NCBI GenBank assembly: GCA_027346125.1
Contig: DAIEST010000120.1
Coordinates: forward strand, 1 to 14,349
From: Leptospirillum sp.
GTDB taxonomy: Bacteria > Nitrospirota > Leptospirillia > Leptospirillales > Leptospirillaceae
Reading direction: 5' to 3'
Length of the DNA stretch: 14,349 nucleotides
This document shows, piece after piece, positions 5,543 to 14,319 of the stretch. The translations under genes and the position numbers were made by a program. Numbering within the stretch: position 1 is the first letter of the stretch; the number at the start of each line of letters is the position of its first letter. The notes under the pieces were generated by a model, which had not been told where the DNA came from, ran no database searches, and saw nothing but the letters and a program-made list of their open reading frames with translations.

Positions 5543-6682
5543 TTAAGAAAGTCCGAGCGAACGTTCACGCCCGTCACTGGGCAATGCATGCCATTTTGTA
5601 CGCATTGGCAGATGATTGGACAGAAGAGTCGGAACGAGTTCCGATACAAATTCCCACACGTACTCGTCAATCAGCAGAAATTCTCTCGATTCGGCCCCTC
5701 CCCGAACAGATGCGTGAAGCCAAAGATAATTGTTTTCCCAGAACGGGACGAGTTCGAGCGTTTCCTTTCCCTTCGGTTGGCTTTCTTCCAGGAAGCCGAT
5801 AATGCACTGAACGACCGACAGGGAAACCCCCATCGGGAGAAGATAGGACCACGGAACAATGGAAACCGACACAACATCCTCATCGACATTCCCTCCCTGC
5901 AGGAGACGGGAAATATCCTGAAGACTCTGCTGGAATCTGGCATCGTCCGGAAACCGCTCGATTCTCTCCTGAATACTCCCCTCACCAGGCGGCATGCGTG
6001 AAGAGATTGCCCCTATAAGCGCCATGGGAGATACCCGCCCAGGCTCCTGTGTCCCCGGGGAGGAGAAGGCAGACAGGATCGGGTGGTTCTTTCCCAGAAC
6101 CGGCAGGACATCCCATTCCCATAAATCCAGGGAGGGAATGCCGGGAATTTCCTCCGCATCCCCTCCAAAACAGGTTTCGAGAAAAGCGCGCCGCTCGTCG
6201 TAGGAAAAAAGATAGAGATCCGGAATGCCTGCCCAGCCCGCATGCAGGCGGATTCCCAGATCGTCTCCCTGCCCGGAGGGAAAGAGCGTCCGAAGGATAT
6301 CCTCGATACCCTGGATGCTTTTCTGGTCAAGATGCCGGACAGGGGCCTCAAGACCGTCCACCAGAATCCCGAATCCGTACAGATAGTGATTTCCGGGTAC
6401 ACCAGGGAGAAGCAGTCCGGTTTCCACCTCAGCTTCTTCAGAATAATTTTCCAGGAATCTCCGGACATACAGGGACCAGTCAGGGGTCATCGAATGAATT
6501 TTCTGAAGCAACGGCAAGGATTCGGATTCAAAGAGCGTGATCAGGCAATCAGAAATCTCGTGGTCCAGAAGATCGTCCTCCAGAACCTGAGCGGGGCCAC
6601 CCTTCTCGAACAATTGAGTCAAGATGGCCGATGCGTTGGCCGGATCAGGGAAGGAGGAACCTGTTTCTTCATCACCAGCCAT
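5543..6682 (-). CDS. Hypothetical acidic protein of 379 residues
   Basis: I do not recognise a family. The ATG at 6682 follows AAGGAAATGATCC, an acceptable ribosome site. The protein is acidic, lacks a signal peptide and membrane segments, and is probably cytoplasmic. The N-terminal 95 residues look helical and glutamate-rich (LLDHEISDCLITLFESES, NYSEEAEVETG). The middle has aromatic strand-like pieces (GNHYLYGFGILVDGLEAP, GIPDLYLFSYDERRAFLE), and the C-terminal third another set (VSIVPWSYLLPMGVSLSV, PFWENNYLWLHASV). Codon use and the clean long frame support a real gene. It lies 98 bases after mutS, the largest gap in this part of the window, so it may have its own promoter; a weak extended -10 (TGCTAAAAC, minus strand) is present but unconvincing. 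It shares a transcript with the propeller gene downstream. Confidence 0.75.
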   Translation of the reverse strand: MAGDEETGSSFPDPANASAILTQLFEKGGPAQVLEDDLLDHEISDCLITLFESESLPLLQKIHSMTPDWSLYVRRFLENYSEEAEVETGLLLPGVPGNHYLYGFGILVDGLEAPVRHLDQKSIQGIEDILRTLFPSGQGDDLGIRLHAGWAGIPDLYLFSYDERRAFLETCFGGDAEEIPGIPSLDLWEWDVLPVLGKNHPILSAFSSPGTQEPGRVSPMALIGAISSRMPPGEGSIQERIERFPDDARFQQSLQDISRLLQGGNVDEDVVSVSIVPWSYLLPMGVSLSVVQCIIGFLEESQPKGKETLELVPFWENNYLWLHASVRGGAESREFLLIDEYVWEFVSELVPTLLSNHLPMRTKWHALPSDGRERSLGLS

Positions 6683-6780
6683 GGATCATTTCCTTATGCA
6701 AGAATGGCAAAGATACAAGCGGACGTTTTAGCAGAAGGGTATTCCCCCTTGCAGAATGGGGACACATACTACGCTGTTTT

Positions 6781-9324
6781 TCAAGTCCCTTCAAGGGAAC
6801 CCCCGCTTACCTCGCTCCCTTGATCCTGCCCTCCCGATTTCTTGTTCCAGGAAAAGATCGGCATGGAAAGATCCTGCTCGGGAGGAGTCCATTCGGGGTC
6901 GTCCGGAATAGACCGGAACAGTTTCTGCCTGTTCCAGAAACGGAGGATCTCAAACGCCCGTTCGACAACATCTTCGGGAACCCCGGCGAGCCGTGCGACA
7001 TCGATGCCGTACGAGCGGGAAGAGTGTCCGGCAACAATCCGGTGATGGAAAAGAATTCCCTCCTCGCGAACTGTCACTGCCACAGAATAGTTCTTGATCC
7101 GCTGGCGTCTTTCCGACAGGCGGTGCAGTTCGTGATAATGTGTCGCGAATACAGTCCGGCACCGGATCCTGTCGTGAAGAAACTCCGCAATGGACCAGGC
7201 CAACGCCATCCCGTCAAAGGTTGAGGTACCACGACCGACTTCATCGAGAAAGACAAGGCTTCTGGGTGTCGCCTCGTTGAGGATCCTCGACATTTCCTTC
7301 ATTTCCACCATAAAGGTGGACTCTCCTTCCAGAATGTGGTCGGAAGCTCCCACCCGGGTCAGAATCCGGTCGACAAGAGGAAGCGTGGCGCTGTCCGCAG
7401 GGATCGGGGCACCAGCCTGCGCCATGATCTGGAGAAGGGCTATCTGGCGCATATAGGTGGACTTTCCTGCCATGTTGGGACCCGTCAGAACAATGAAATC
7501 CCCTTCGTCAAGAAATACGTCGTTCGGAACAAATCGGGCAGACGGGAGTCTGAGTTCCAGTACAGGGTGACGTCCATTCACAATTTCAAGAGGAGACCGA
7601 TCGCAGAATTCCGGAAGATGATACCCTCTCTCCTTTCCGACAGCATAAAAGGATTGGAGGGCATCGATCGCTCCAACGAACCGGGACAGTGCCTGGATCC
7701 TGTCCGCCACATCCAGGATCGCGGCGCTGAGAGAATCCAGAATCTCCCCTTCTCTCCGCAGAACAGACTGCCGGGATTCGGAGATCCGGGTCTCGAAATC
7801 GATCAGATCCGGCAAGGTGAATCGTTCGACGTTGGTCAGAATCTGTTTTCGAAAATACTCTGCAGGAACGTTTTTCGCCTGCCCTTTGGAAACTTCGATA
7901 AAATAGCCCGACACCTGATTGTAGCGGAGTCGGAGATTATCGATCCCGGTTCGTTCCCTCTCTCTTTTTTCAATTTCGAGAAGGTCCTGGTCACCTTCCC
8001 TCTCCAGTCTTCGAAACTGTGCCAATCCGGAATCGAACGCGTCCTGGATAATGGGCCCATCCCCCAGGGAAGAGGCCGGTTCTGGGACAAGAGCACGTTC
8101 CAGAAGAGACCGGATCGTTTCCAGGTCCGGGAGAGCCGATTCTCGCAACTCGTCGGGCAACAGATCTCTCCACTCGGACATTCCCGCCAGCCGAATCGCC
8201 CCTCCAAGACCGTCCCTCAGACCTGACAGGTCCCTGGGGGATCGTCCCTTCAGTCCGATTCTTCCCAGCATCCGTTCGAGATCCCCGACATTTCGCAGAA
8301 CCGAGATCATTTCATCCGGAAATCTCGGGTGTTCCCCCATATACCGGAGGACACGATGCCGTTGCGAAATCAGGTTCCCTCCCGCATCGGGAGACAATAG
8401 CCACCGACGAATCGTCCGTGACCCCATCGGAGTTTTGGCGCGGTCGAGAACTTCCAGCAGGCTCCCTGGCTTTCTCTTTTCCTCCCGATTGGGAAGAAGA
8501 TCGAGATGACGCAGGGTGGCCCTGTCCAGAACCAGAATATCCTGCCCGTCCTCAAGCACCGCTCCGGTAAGATGCGGCAACATGGACTTCTGTCGCCATG
8601 CGACGCATCCAACCAGCAGTCCAAGTGCTTGGACACCCGCAGAAGACAGAGCCGGCATCTGAAACCCGGACGGCAGAAAGCTTCTCCAGTCGTCGGCGTT
8701 CCCGGACGGGAAAAAAGTGACCTCCCATTCGTAAAACTCAACCCGAAGGGTTTCATCCGCAATCACGATCTCCTCAGGATTCTTTCGGGCCATCCAGTCC
8801 AAAAGATCTTCCTTCTTTCCCCCACCGGCAGGATCAAACACCGCAAGCTTTCCATCGGACAGATCCAGGCAGGCCCCCGCCCAGGAATCCCCTTCCCGGC
8901 AGATTGTCACTCCGTTCTTCGTGTTCCCCCCCGAAAGCGATGGATCCTCGATCAACGTCGAGCGTGTCACAATCCGGACGATCTCCCGCGGAAAAAGTCC
9001 ATCGGGGTCGGCCTGCTGGGCGGTCTGTTCGGCTATTCCTACGGAAAATCCCTGGTAAACCAGCCGCGGGAGATAAAGTTCAAGGGATCGTGCGGGAATG
9101 CCGCACATCGGGAGAGGGTTGGGACGATTGCGTTCCCGGGTCGTAAGGGTCAGTCCCAGAATGCGGGAGACAGTTTCGGCCTGATCTCCAAAGAGTTCGT
9201 AGAAGTCTCCCAGCCGGAAGAGCAGCAGTGACCCCGTCACTTCATCCCGAAGCCGCCGATATTGTCGAAACAGTGGGGTATCGGGATATTCATAGGGTGC
9301 AGAGGAAGAAACGGCTTCACTCAT
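6781..9324 (-). CDS. mutS: DNA mismatch repair protein MutS
   Basis: MutS recognises base mismatches and small loops and signals MutL. The 847-residue protein has the usual layout: mismatch-binding domain with LGDFYELF (F41 and E43, the Phe-x-Glu that stacks into the mismatch), connector, lever and clamp region with the NLRLRYNQVSGYFIEV segment (463-478), and the ATPase with Walker A GPNMAGKST (615-623), the SDHILEGESTF segment (661-671), Walker B LVFLDEVGRGTSTFDG (690-705) and ATHYHEL (727-733). The C-terminal tail is short and contains QDLSMPIF (817-824), a possible sliding-clamp contact. The ATG at 9324 is chosen because it overlaps the preceding stop as ATGAGTGA; the longer frame begins at a TTG at 9378 inside the previous gene without a ribosome site. 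It is the last gene of the compact operon. Confidence 0.97.
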   Translation of the reverse strand: MSEAVSSSAPYEYPDTPLFRQYRRLRDEVTGSLLLFRLGDFYELFGDQAETVSRILGLTLTTRERNRPNPLPMCGIPARSLELYLPRLVYQGFSVGIAEQTAQQADPDGLFPREIVRIVTRSTLIEDPSLSGGNTKNGVTICREGDSWAGACLDLSDGKLAVFDPAGGGKKEDLLDWMARKNPEEIVIADETLRVEFYEWEVTFFPSGNADDWRSFLPSGFQMPALSSAGVQALGLLVGCVAWRQKSMLPHLTGAVLEDGQDILVLDRATLRHLDLLPNREEKRKPGSLLEVLDRAKTPMGSRTIRRWLLSPDAGGNLISQRHRVLRYMGEHPRFPDEMISVLRNVGDLERMLGRIGLKGRSPRDLSGLRDGLGGAIRLAGMSEWRDLLPDELRESALPDLETIRSLLERALVPEPASSLGDGPIIQDAFDSGLAQFRRLEREGDQDLLEIEKRERERTGIDNLRLRYNQVSGYFIEVSKGQAKNVPAEYFRKQILTNVERFTLPDLIDFETRISESRQSVLRREGEILDSLSAAILDVADRIQALSRFVGAIDALQSFYAVGKERGYHLPEFCDRSPLEIVNGRHPVLELRLPSARFVPNDVFLDEGDFIVLTGPNMAGKSTYMRQIALLQIMAQAGAPIPADSATLPLVDRILTRVGASDHILEGESTFMVEMKEMSRILNEATPRSLVFLDEVGRGTSTFDGMALAWSIAEFLHDRIRCRTVFATHYHELHRLSERRQRIKNYSVAVTVREEGILFHHRIVAGHSSRSYGIDVARLAGVPEDVVERAFEILRFWNRQKLFRSIPDDPEWTPPEQDLSMPIFSWNKKSGGQDQGSEVSGGSLEGT

Positions 9325-9580
9325 GATGATGGGTATCCTGATGGGAGGTCGACGAGGAGGGGTTACGCAACTGGCCAAACCGGCTTCGTGTTTTCTTCAG
9401 AAGTCCGGAGAAAAAACACAAACAGATTCCCAGAATCACCGCCAGAATGACAATCACCCCGACTGGCAGGGGGGAGGTCTGTCCCCAGAACGGAAACTTC
9501 ATGATGACTGTCTGCTGGTCATTTTCAAGAAGAAACAATAGACTCGCCCCAAGAAAAACAATCCACAATGTCATTCTCAT
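9317..9580 (-). CDS. LapA-domain small membrane protein
   Basis: This encodes 87 residues. The ATG at 9580 overlaps the uracil-DNA glycosylase stop as ATGA; the open frame upstream to 9736 is inside that gene and is discarded. Two transmembrane segments (about 4-19 and 39-60) flank a short loop containing ENDQQTVIMKFPFWG, the N-x2-V-x-hydrophobic-F pattern of LapA/YciS-type proteins. In E. coli the LapA/LapB pair acts in lipopolysaccharide regulation, but many small LapA-domain proteins have no known role and no lapB is present here. The cytoplasmic tail is basic and then Ser/His-rich, ending SHQDTHHHE; the HHHE codons also supply the sequence just upstream of the mutS start. A second ATG at 9574 is possible. 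Confidence 0.82.
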   Translation of the reverse strand: MRMTLWIVFLGASLLFLLENDQQTVIMKFPFWGQTSPLPVGVIVILAVILGICLCFFSGLLKKTRSRFGQLRNPSSSTSHQDTHHHE

Positions 9581-10329
9581 GAGTTTCCCGATCCTTTCGG
9601 AAAAGGAAGCCCCATCCAGCCCATGACCGTCTGAAGGTCCGACCAGACATCCTTTTTCGCCTGGGGATTCCTGAGGAGGTAAGCCGGATGGAAAGTTGGA
9701 AGAACCCGGATGTCCGGGAAATCCGGCAAACGGCATTCCTTTCCCCTTAATCGGGAGATTCCTTCAGGACGGGATAAAAGGGCCTGTGCCGCGGTCTGCC
9801 CCAGAAGAACGATGTATCCGGGATTCATGATCCGGATCTGATCATTCAGGAATGGAGCGCAGGCTTCCCGTTCTTCCGGGGAGGGAACCCTGTTTCCGGG
9901 AGGGCGACATTTGACGGTATTGGCAATATAGACCTCATCCCGACTCAGCCCCATAGCCTGAAGCATCTTTGTCAGGAGTTCACCGGCCCGTCCCACGAAC
10001 GGCCGGCCGGTACGGTCTTCGTCGGCACCAGGACCTTCGCCCACAAACATAAGACCAGACTGACCAGAACCTTCACCAAACACGACATTCTGTCGTGTTT
10101 TTGCCAATGGGCAAATCTGGCAGGAAAGGGCTTTTTCCTTAACCTTCTCCAGATCCATATCCCCTCTTCCGGAAAAACCCGGAGAAAATCCGTTCCGATC
10201 GGTCGCAGGATCCGGTTTTTCAGTCTGTCCGGGAAGATTTTCCCCGTTCGGAAGAAATGCCAGAGACGGCACGTTTTTTCCCAGATACCGGAGATATTCC
10301 CCAAGCCCCTCTTCCGGAGAATGATCCAT
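9577..10329 (-). CDS. udg: Family 4 uracil-DNA glycosylase (4Fe-4S)
   Basis: This enzyme removes uracil (from cytosine deamination or misincorporation) as the first step of base excision repair. The 250-residue protein has the four cluster cysteines C70, C73 (CQICPLAKTR), C141 (TVKCRPPGNR) and C157 (EREACAPF), motif A GEGPGADED (97-105) with GRPFVGRAG, and the C-terminal FHPAYLLRNP (213-222) carrying the active-site histidine. This is the UDGa pattern rather than UdgX. An N-terminal extension of about 57 residues includes a helix (LGEYLRYLGK) often seen in bacterial members and then a low-complexity linker. The ATG at 10329 follows GGGAGGGGAG; an internal ATG at residue 58 is a weaker alternative. 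It overlaps the LapA-like gene by four bases and follows nnr by 25 bases. Confidence 0.95.
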   Translation of the reverse strand: MDHSPEEGLGEYLRYLGKNVPSLAFLPNGENLPGQTEKPDPATDRNGFSPGFSGRGDMDLEKVKEKALSCQICPLAKTRQNVVFGEGSGQSGLMFVGEGPGADEDRTGRPFVGRAGELLTKMLQAMGLSRDEVYIANTVKCRPPGNRVPSPEEREACAPFLNDQIRIMNPGYIVLLGQTAAQALLSRPEGISRLRGKECRLPDFPDIRVLPTFHPAYLLRNPQAKKDVWSDLQTVMGWMGLPFPKGSGNS

Positions 10330-10354
10330 CTGCTCCCCTCCCTATGAATCGACC

Positions 10355-11908
10355 CTAATCAGGGGGAAATCCCAACGGTTCGTACAAAACCGTATCCTGA
10401 GCACTGCGACCCCGTTTCAGTGCTTTCAATTGAGTCAGGGCGAACGGAAGACTCTCTGCAAGTTCATGGGCAAGAAGACCGCAGGTCTTTCCATTCTCCC
10501 AGTCCAACTGTCCCGCCTGCCCATGGACATAGGCACCGAGCACCGTCGCCCGGAATGGGGAGAGTCCCTGCCCCAGAAAGCTGGCGATGATGCCTGTCAG
10601 AAGATCTCCCATCCCAGCGGTTGCCATATTGGGGGCACCGGTAAGGTTCACCGCAATCTCACCATCCGGTCCGGCAATAATCGTCCTCCAGCCTTTCAGG
10701 AGGACAATCGCGTTTGCCTGACGCGCTGTGTCGACTGCGATCTCCCGTGCTCTGGAGAGAATCTCCTGAACGGGCCGATCCAGAAACCGGGCAAGCTCTC
10801 CGGGGTGGGGAGTCAGGATAAGCGGCTTTCCATTTGACCGAACAATCCCGTCCGCATTTCCCCTGAAAAGTCCAAAAATGCCTGCATCTGCCACGACCGG
10901 TCCATGGAATCCGTCCAGAAGGCGCTTGACGGAGGCGATTTCCAGGCTTTCCGGGTCCATGCCGGGTCCAATAGCCAATACATCAACCCTATCAAGCAGA
11001 TCTCCAAATGGAAAAGGAGTCGTCTCAACCATGATTTCCGGATTTCTGGGAAGAATCTCCTGCAGATTCCCGTCATAAATGACCGTGGCCAGCCCAGAAC
11101 CGGATCGAAGGGCTCCGAGTGCCGAAAGCTCGGGAGCTCCCCTCTTTCCGGCACTCCCTCCCCATACCGCAACATGACCGGCATTTCCCTTGTGGATGAA
11201 GGGCCCTCTTTCAGGAAGCCACCCGGAAGCCTCTTCTCCGGTCAAAACCATTCCCTTTCCTGACCTCAGGAAGGTCGAGGGAATTCCGATATCCGAAACC
11301 ACGACCATCCCCGCATATCGATGCCCCGGATCGGCAAGAAGCCCCCATTTCGGGAGCCCGAACGTGACCGTCAGGACTGCCCTGATTGCTTCAGCGTCCA
11401 CATTTGCAGTCCGTCCATCGACTCCTGAAGGGATATCGACAGCCACCACTTTTTTTTTCGCCTGATTGATCCGTGAGACGATTCCCAGAAGATCAGGGGA
11501 AAGTCCGCCACGAAAGCCGGTTCCCAGGATCCCGTCGATCAGGACCTCTGCATGACCGATCCGATGCCAGGCGCGGCTGGATAGAACCAGATCCACTTCG
11601 ATTCCCATCGATTTGAGACGACGGCATTCTCTCAGGACGGAAGGTCCACAGTCCTCTTCCGGACTGGTCAGAACGGCAGAAACAGGAACACCCAGGGAAT
11701 GAAGCTCACGCAAAGCCACAAGAGCGTCGCCTCCGTTATTTCCTTTTCCTGCCACTGCGACCACTCTCGATACATCGGGGGCAACCCTGAGAACACCCCG
11801 CGCAACCCCCATCCCGGCCCGTTCCATGAGCAGTTCTTCCGAAAGGGACAGATCGGCCATCGCCTGCCGTTCCAATTGCACCATTTCTTCGGGAGTGACA
11901 ACGATCAA
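10355..11908 (-). CDS. nnr: Bifunctional NAD(P)H-hydrate epimerase / ADP-dependent dehydratase
   Basis: Nnr repairs NAD(P)H that has been hydrated at the nicotinamide ring: the N-terminal half epimerises the R form and the C-terminal half dehydrates the S form using ADP. The protein has 517 residues, the normal length for the fusion. Epimerase motifs are GKGNNGGDA (54-62), LIDGILGTGFRGG (123-135) and VDIPSGVDG (157-165). Dehydratase motifs are HKGNAGHVAVWGGSAGKRGA (239-258), GPGMD (314-318), TPHPGELARF (366-375), VLLKG (402-406) and NMATAGMGDLLTG (427-439) with the catalytic aspartate D435. The start is a TTG at 11908, supported by GGAGGG eight bases upstream and by the family-typical beginning IVVTPEEMVQLE; the next ATG (residue 9) would lose it. 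It follows the acpS stop by four bases. Confidence 0.96.
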   Translation of the reverse strand: MIVVTPEEMVQLERQAMADLSLSEELLMERAGMGVARGVLRVAPDVSRVVAVAGKGNNGGDALVALRELHSLGVPVSAVLTSPEEDCGPSVLRECRRLKSMGIEVDLVLSSRAWHRIGHAEVLIDGILGTGFRGGLSPDLLGIVSRINQAKKKVVAVDIPSGVDGRTANVDAEAIRAVLTVTFGLPKWGLLADPGHRYAGMVVVSDIGIPSTFLRSGKGMVLTGEEASGWLPERGPFIHKGNAGHVAVWGGSAGKRGAPELSALGALRSGSGLATVIYDGNLQEILPRNPEIMVETTPFPFGDLLDRVDVLAIGPGMDPESLEIASVKRLLDGFHGPVVADAGIFGLFRGNADGIVRSNGKPLILTPHPGELARFLDRPVQEILSRAREIAVDTARQANAIVLLKGWRTIIAGPDGEIAVNLTGAPNMATAGMGDLLTGIIASFLGQGLSPFRATVLGAYVHGQAGQLDWENGKTCGLLAHELAESLPFALTQLKALKRGRSAQDTVLYEPLGFPPD

Positions 11909-11912
11909 CCTG

Positions 11913-12311
11913 CTAGCCCTCCGTCAAAACGACAAATGCCGTTGCCGACCCCGCATCGTGCGAGATTGAAACCCATATTTCACCAACGCCTCTATGATCA
12001 AGACAGCTTCTTGCCCCACCAGTACACCGGGTTTCCGGGAGACCGTTCGGAAGGGTGATCGTCTCGATCTCCTTCCAGCGCATCCCTTTTGACAACCCTG
12101 TCCCCATCGCTTTCAGGACCGATTCCTTGACAGCAAATCGACCTGCAAGATAGGCAGGTCGACCACGGGATTCCCTGATCTCAGCAGGGGTAAAAACCCT
12201 ACCGAGGAATCTCTCCGGAAAACGTGTGCACAGACCCTCGATTCGACTCGTTGAAACAAAATCGACACCGATTCCCAGAATTTTTCCCGAGCGACCGGAA
12301 GCGCGGATCAT
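11913..12311 (-). CDS. acpS: Holo-[acyl-carrier-protein] synthase
   Basis: AcpS transfers 4'-phosphopantetheine from coenzyme A to acyl carrier protein, activating it for fatty-acid synthesis. With the ATG at 12311 it has 132 residues. The family's magnesium ligands are D17 in GIGVDFVSTSRIE (13-25) and E63 in LAGRFAVKESVLKAMGTG (55-72); FTPAEI (40-45), WKEIE (79-83) and the closing strand WVSISHD (113-119) are also typical. The start at 12311 is preferred because it forms an ATGA overlap with the pdxJ stop; an ATG at 12320 would add three residues and overlap pdxJ by 13 bases. The pdxJ-acpS-nnr order is a familiar bacterial cluster. It supports the same pathway as fabI elsewhere in the window. 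Confidence 0.93.
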   Translation of the reverse strand: MIRASGRSGKILGIGVDFVSTSRIEGLCTRFPERFLGRVFTPAEIRESRGRPAYLAGRFAVKESVLKAMGTGLSKGMRWKEIETITLPNGLPETRCTGGARSCLDHRGVGEIWVSISHDAGSATAFVVLTEG

Positions 12312-13063
12312 CTCTTGCATTCCATCCGAATGACGCGAAGAGTTTCCGTATCGGCCAGAATCTTCCGGATCTCCCGGATGGCCTGGTCCAGTCCGACAAA
12401 AATACTCCGGGCAACAATGCTATGCCCTATATTCACTTCCTCAAGCCCAGGCAATTCAAGAACGGCGCTGAGATTCCTGACGGTCAGACCATGACCGGCC
12501 GCCAGACGGATCCCCTTGTCTTTCAGACAACTTGCAGCAGCCACCAGCCGGTGGAGTTCTGCCTGTACCAGTTTTTCGGAAGATGCGTTGGAATACTCCC
12601 CTGTGTGAAGTTCTACCTGATCAACCCCCAGAAGGACGGCTTTTTCCATATCCGCCGGCTCCGGTCCAAGGAAAAGGGAGAGCCTGATCCCGGCCATTCG
12701 ACACTGATCCAGAAATATGCGGATACGCCCCAGAGAGCCTTCATCCAGAAGGAGTCCTCCTTCCGTCGTGCGCTCTTCCCTTCTTTCCGGCACCAGTGTC
12801 ACAAGCTCCGGCCGGACATCCAGTGCAATCCGCGCCATCTCTTCCGTCATGGCCATTTCAAGGTTCAGAGGCAGGCCTCCCCAGTCCTTCAAACGTCTCA
12901 GATCATTATCCTGAATATGTCGTCGGTCTTCTCGAAGGTGGCAAACCAATTGTTCTGCGCCGGACTGCCAGACGGCAACCGCTGCCGAAAGCGGATCGGG
13001 GTCCGAACCGCCCCGTGCGTTCCGGAGTGTCGCGACATGATCGATATTGACACCGAGGATCAT
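12308..13063 (-). CDS. pdxJ: Pyridoxine 5'-phosphate synthase
   Basis: PdxJ condenses 1-deoxyxylulose 5-phosphate with aminoacetone phosphate to make pyridoxine 5'-phosphate, the last ring-closing step of DXP-dependent vitamin B6 synthesis. The 251-residue TIM barrel has NIDHVATLRNARGG (6-19), CHLREDRRHI (41-50), the catalytic glutamate in LNLEMA (E69), TLVPERREERTTEGG (89-103), AAGHGLT with H191, and the phosphate-binding VNIGHSIVARSIF (210-222). All expected catalytic residues are present. The residue before the first catalytic histidine is cysteine (C41), where valine is common. The ATG at 13063 is preceded by GGAGGGGGC and overlaps the peptidase stop as ATGA. Confidence 0.97.
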   Translation of the reverse strand: MILGVNIDHVATLRNARGGSDPDPLSAAVAVWQSGAEQLVCHLREDRRHIQDNDLRRLKDWGGLPLNLEMAMTEEMARIALDVRPELVTLVPERREERTTEGGLLLDEGSLGRIRIFLDQCRMAGIRLSLFLGPEPADMEKAVLLGVDQVELHTGEYSNASSEKLVQAELHRLVAAASCLKDKGIRLAAGHGLTVRNLSAVLELPGLEEVNIGHSIVARSIFVGLDQAIREIRKILADTETLRVIRMECKR

Positions 13064-14310
13064 GCCCCCTCCGACTCCTTTGCCTTCAGGGGACCCAAAA
13101 CAGAAATTGCATAGTCATCCCCCCACTTCAACTGGCGCACCAATGCAAGGATATCCTCCGGGGTTACAGAATCAACTCTCCTCTCAATTTCGGAAAGAGG
13201 AAGCTCCCTTCCCCAGTTCAGGAGGTCTCTCCCCATTTTGCTCATTCGCCCCCCCGTGGATTCAAGCCCCAGCAGGAGAGACGATTTGAGCTGATTGCGC
13301 GCTCTTGTCAGTTCAGCATCCGAAAGAGGAACAGATTCCATCCGCTGAAGTTCGGACACGAGAACTTCCTGAAGCTCCGTTCGACGGGACGGTCTCGTAG
13401 AGGCCGCAATCCGGACAATCCCTCCATCGGAAAATGAAAGCGGACTGGCGTATACGGAGTAAGCAAGTCCCCGTTTCTCGCGGACCTCCTGGAAGAGCCT
13501 GGAACTCATGCCCCCTCCAAGATGGGTCGTCAGGATCCTCAGGGCAGATTGGCCGGCATCGGTTTGAGGAAGTCCACGGACCCCCAGGCAAAGATGAACC
13601 TGCTCAAACTCTTCGTCTTCCTCTATTTTTTTAAAGAAGGGCTCGGGCTTGGAATACGGCATCTCCGAAACGCTGTATTTCGCAATATTCCTGAAAGACT
13701 CATCGAGTGTTTCGATCATCCTGTTCCAATCCAGATTTCCGGCAATCGTGATAAAAAGGTTTCCCGGATGATAGTGCTCGACGAAATAACGGCGGACGGA
13801 CTCTTCTGAAAAATGGCCAATCGTTTCTGCCGTCCCCAGAATGGGGGAACCAAACGGATGCCCCCCAAAATAGGTGCGAAACAAGGATTCCATGACCCGG
13901 TCTTCCGGGTCATCCATAGACTCCGCCAATTCCTCCAGAACGACACCGCGTTCGCGCTCAATCTCTGTGGGGTCAAAAACCGAATTTGTCAAGAGATCTC
14001 CCAGCAGCTCTCCTGCCCTGTCGGCATTTTCGCTTAAGACCGTGGCATAGAAGGATGTAACTTCCTGGCTGGTAAAAGCATTCATCTCGCCACCAAGATA
14101 ATCCATCTCATTGGCTATTTCTTGAGCGGATCTGGTTTTGGTCCCCTTAAAGCACATGTGCTCCAGAAAATGGGTGACACCTCCATTTTCCGGTGTCTCA
14201 AATCGGCTACCAGCTTTTACCCAGACACCGATCGATGCGGCACGACTCTCTTTCATCGGGTCCCAATAAACCATCACTCCATTTGATAATTTATGTTCAT
14301 GATATGGCAT
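13060..14310 (-). CDS. M16-family zinc metallopeptidase (processing-peptidase-like)
   Basis: The 416-residue protein has the inverted zinc motif HFLEH (47-51) with the downstream ligand glutamate in GVVLEEL (122-128), preceded by a PENGGVTH approach. The C-terminal homologous half carries GGGMSSRLFQEVREKRGLAY, the arginine-tyrosine segment that binds substrate in mitochondrial processing peptidase and its bacterial relatives (the YmxG/MppA group). It lacks a signal peptide and should be cytoplasmic; the bacterial substrates are uncertain. The ATG at 14310 has GAGAG just upstream; a GTG immediately before it (14313) would add one residue. It begins the run of overlapping genes. In many bacteria such a peptidase follows polynucleotide phosphorylase, consistent with a gene tail seen upstream. 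Confidence 0.94.
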   Translation of the reverse strand: MPYHEHKLSNGVMVYWDPMKESRAASIGVWVKAGSRFETPENGGVTHFLEHMCFKGTKTRSAQEIANEMDYLGGEMNAFTSQEVTSFYATVLSENADRAGELLGDLLTNSVFDPTEIERERGVVLEELAESMDDPEDRVMESLFRTYFGGHPFGSPILGTAETIGHFSEESVRRYFVEHYHPGNLFITIAGNLDWNRMIETLDESFRNIAKYSVSEMPYSKPEPFFKKIEEDEEFEQVHLCLGVRGLPQTDAGQSALRILTTHLGGGMSSRLFQEVREKRGLAYSVYASPLSFSDGGIVRIAASTRPSRRTELQEVLVSELQRMESVPLSDAELTRARNQLKSSLLLGLESTGGRMSKMGRDLLNWGRELPLSEIERRVDSVTPEDILALVRQLKWGDDYAISVLGPLKAKESEGA

Positions 14311-14319
14311 CACACTCTC

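Noticed and set aside
6784..6800. Hairpin TCCCTTGAAGGGA at the mutS stop codon as a terminator
   Set aside because: The loop is too small, the stem is only five usable pairs, it overlaps coding sequence and is followed by A-rich rather than U-rich RNA.
7336..8226. Long plus-strand open frame of 296 codons within mutS
   Set aside because: It is antisense to the well-supported MutS coding sequence and has no ribosome site or recognisable protein features.
9577..9736. Longer N-terminus for the LapA-like protein
   Set aside because: The extra residues lie inside the uracil-DNA glycosylase gene, are proline and glycine rich, and the ATGA overlap start explains the gene.
12224..13114. Plus-strand open frame of 296 codons across acpS and pdxJ
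   Set aside because: It is antisense to two clearly identified enzymes and its translation is low in structure; treated as a shadow.
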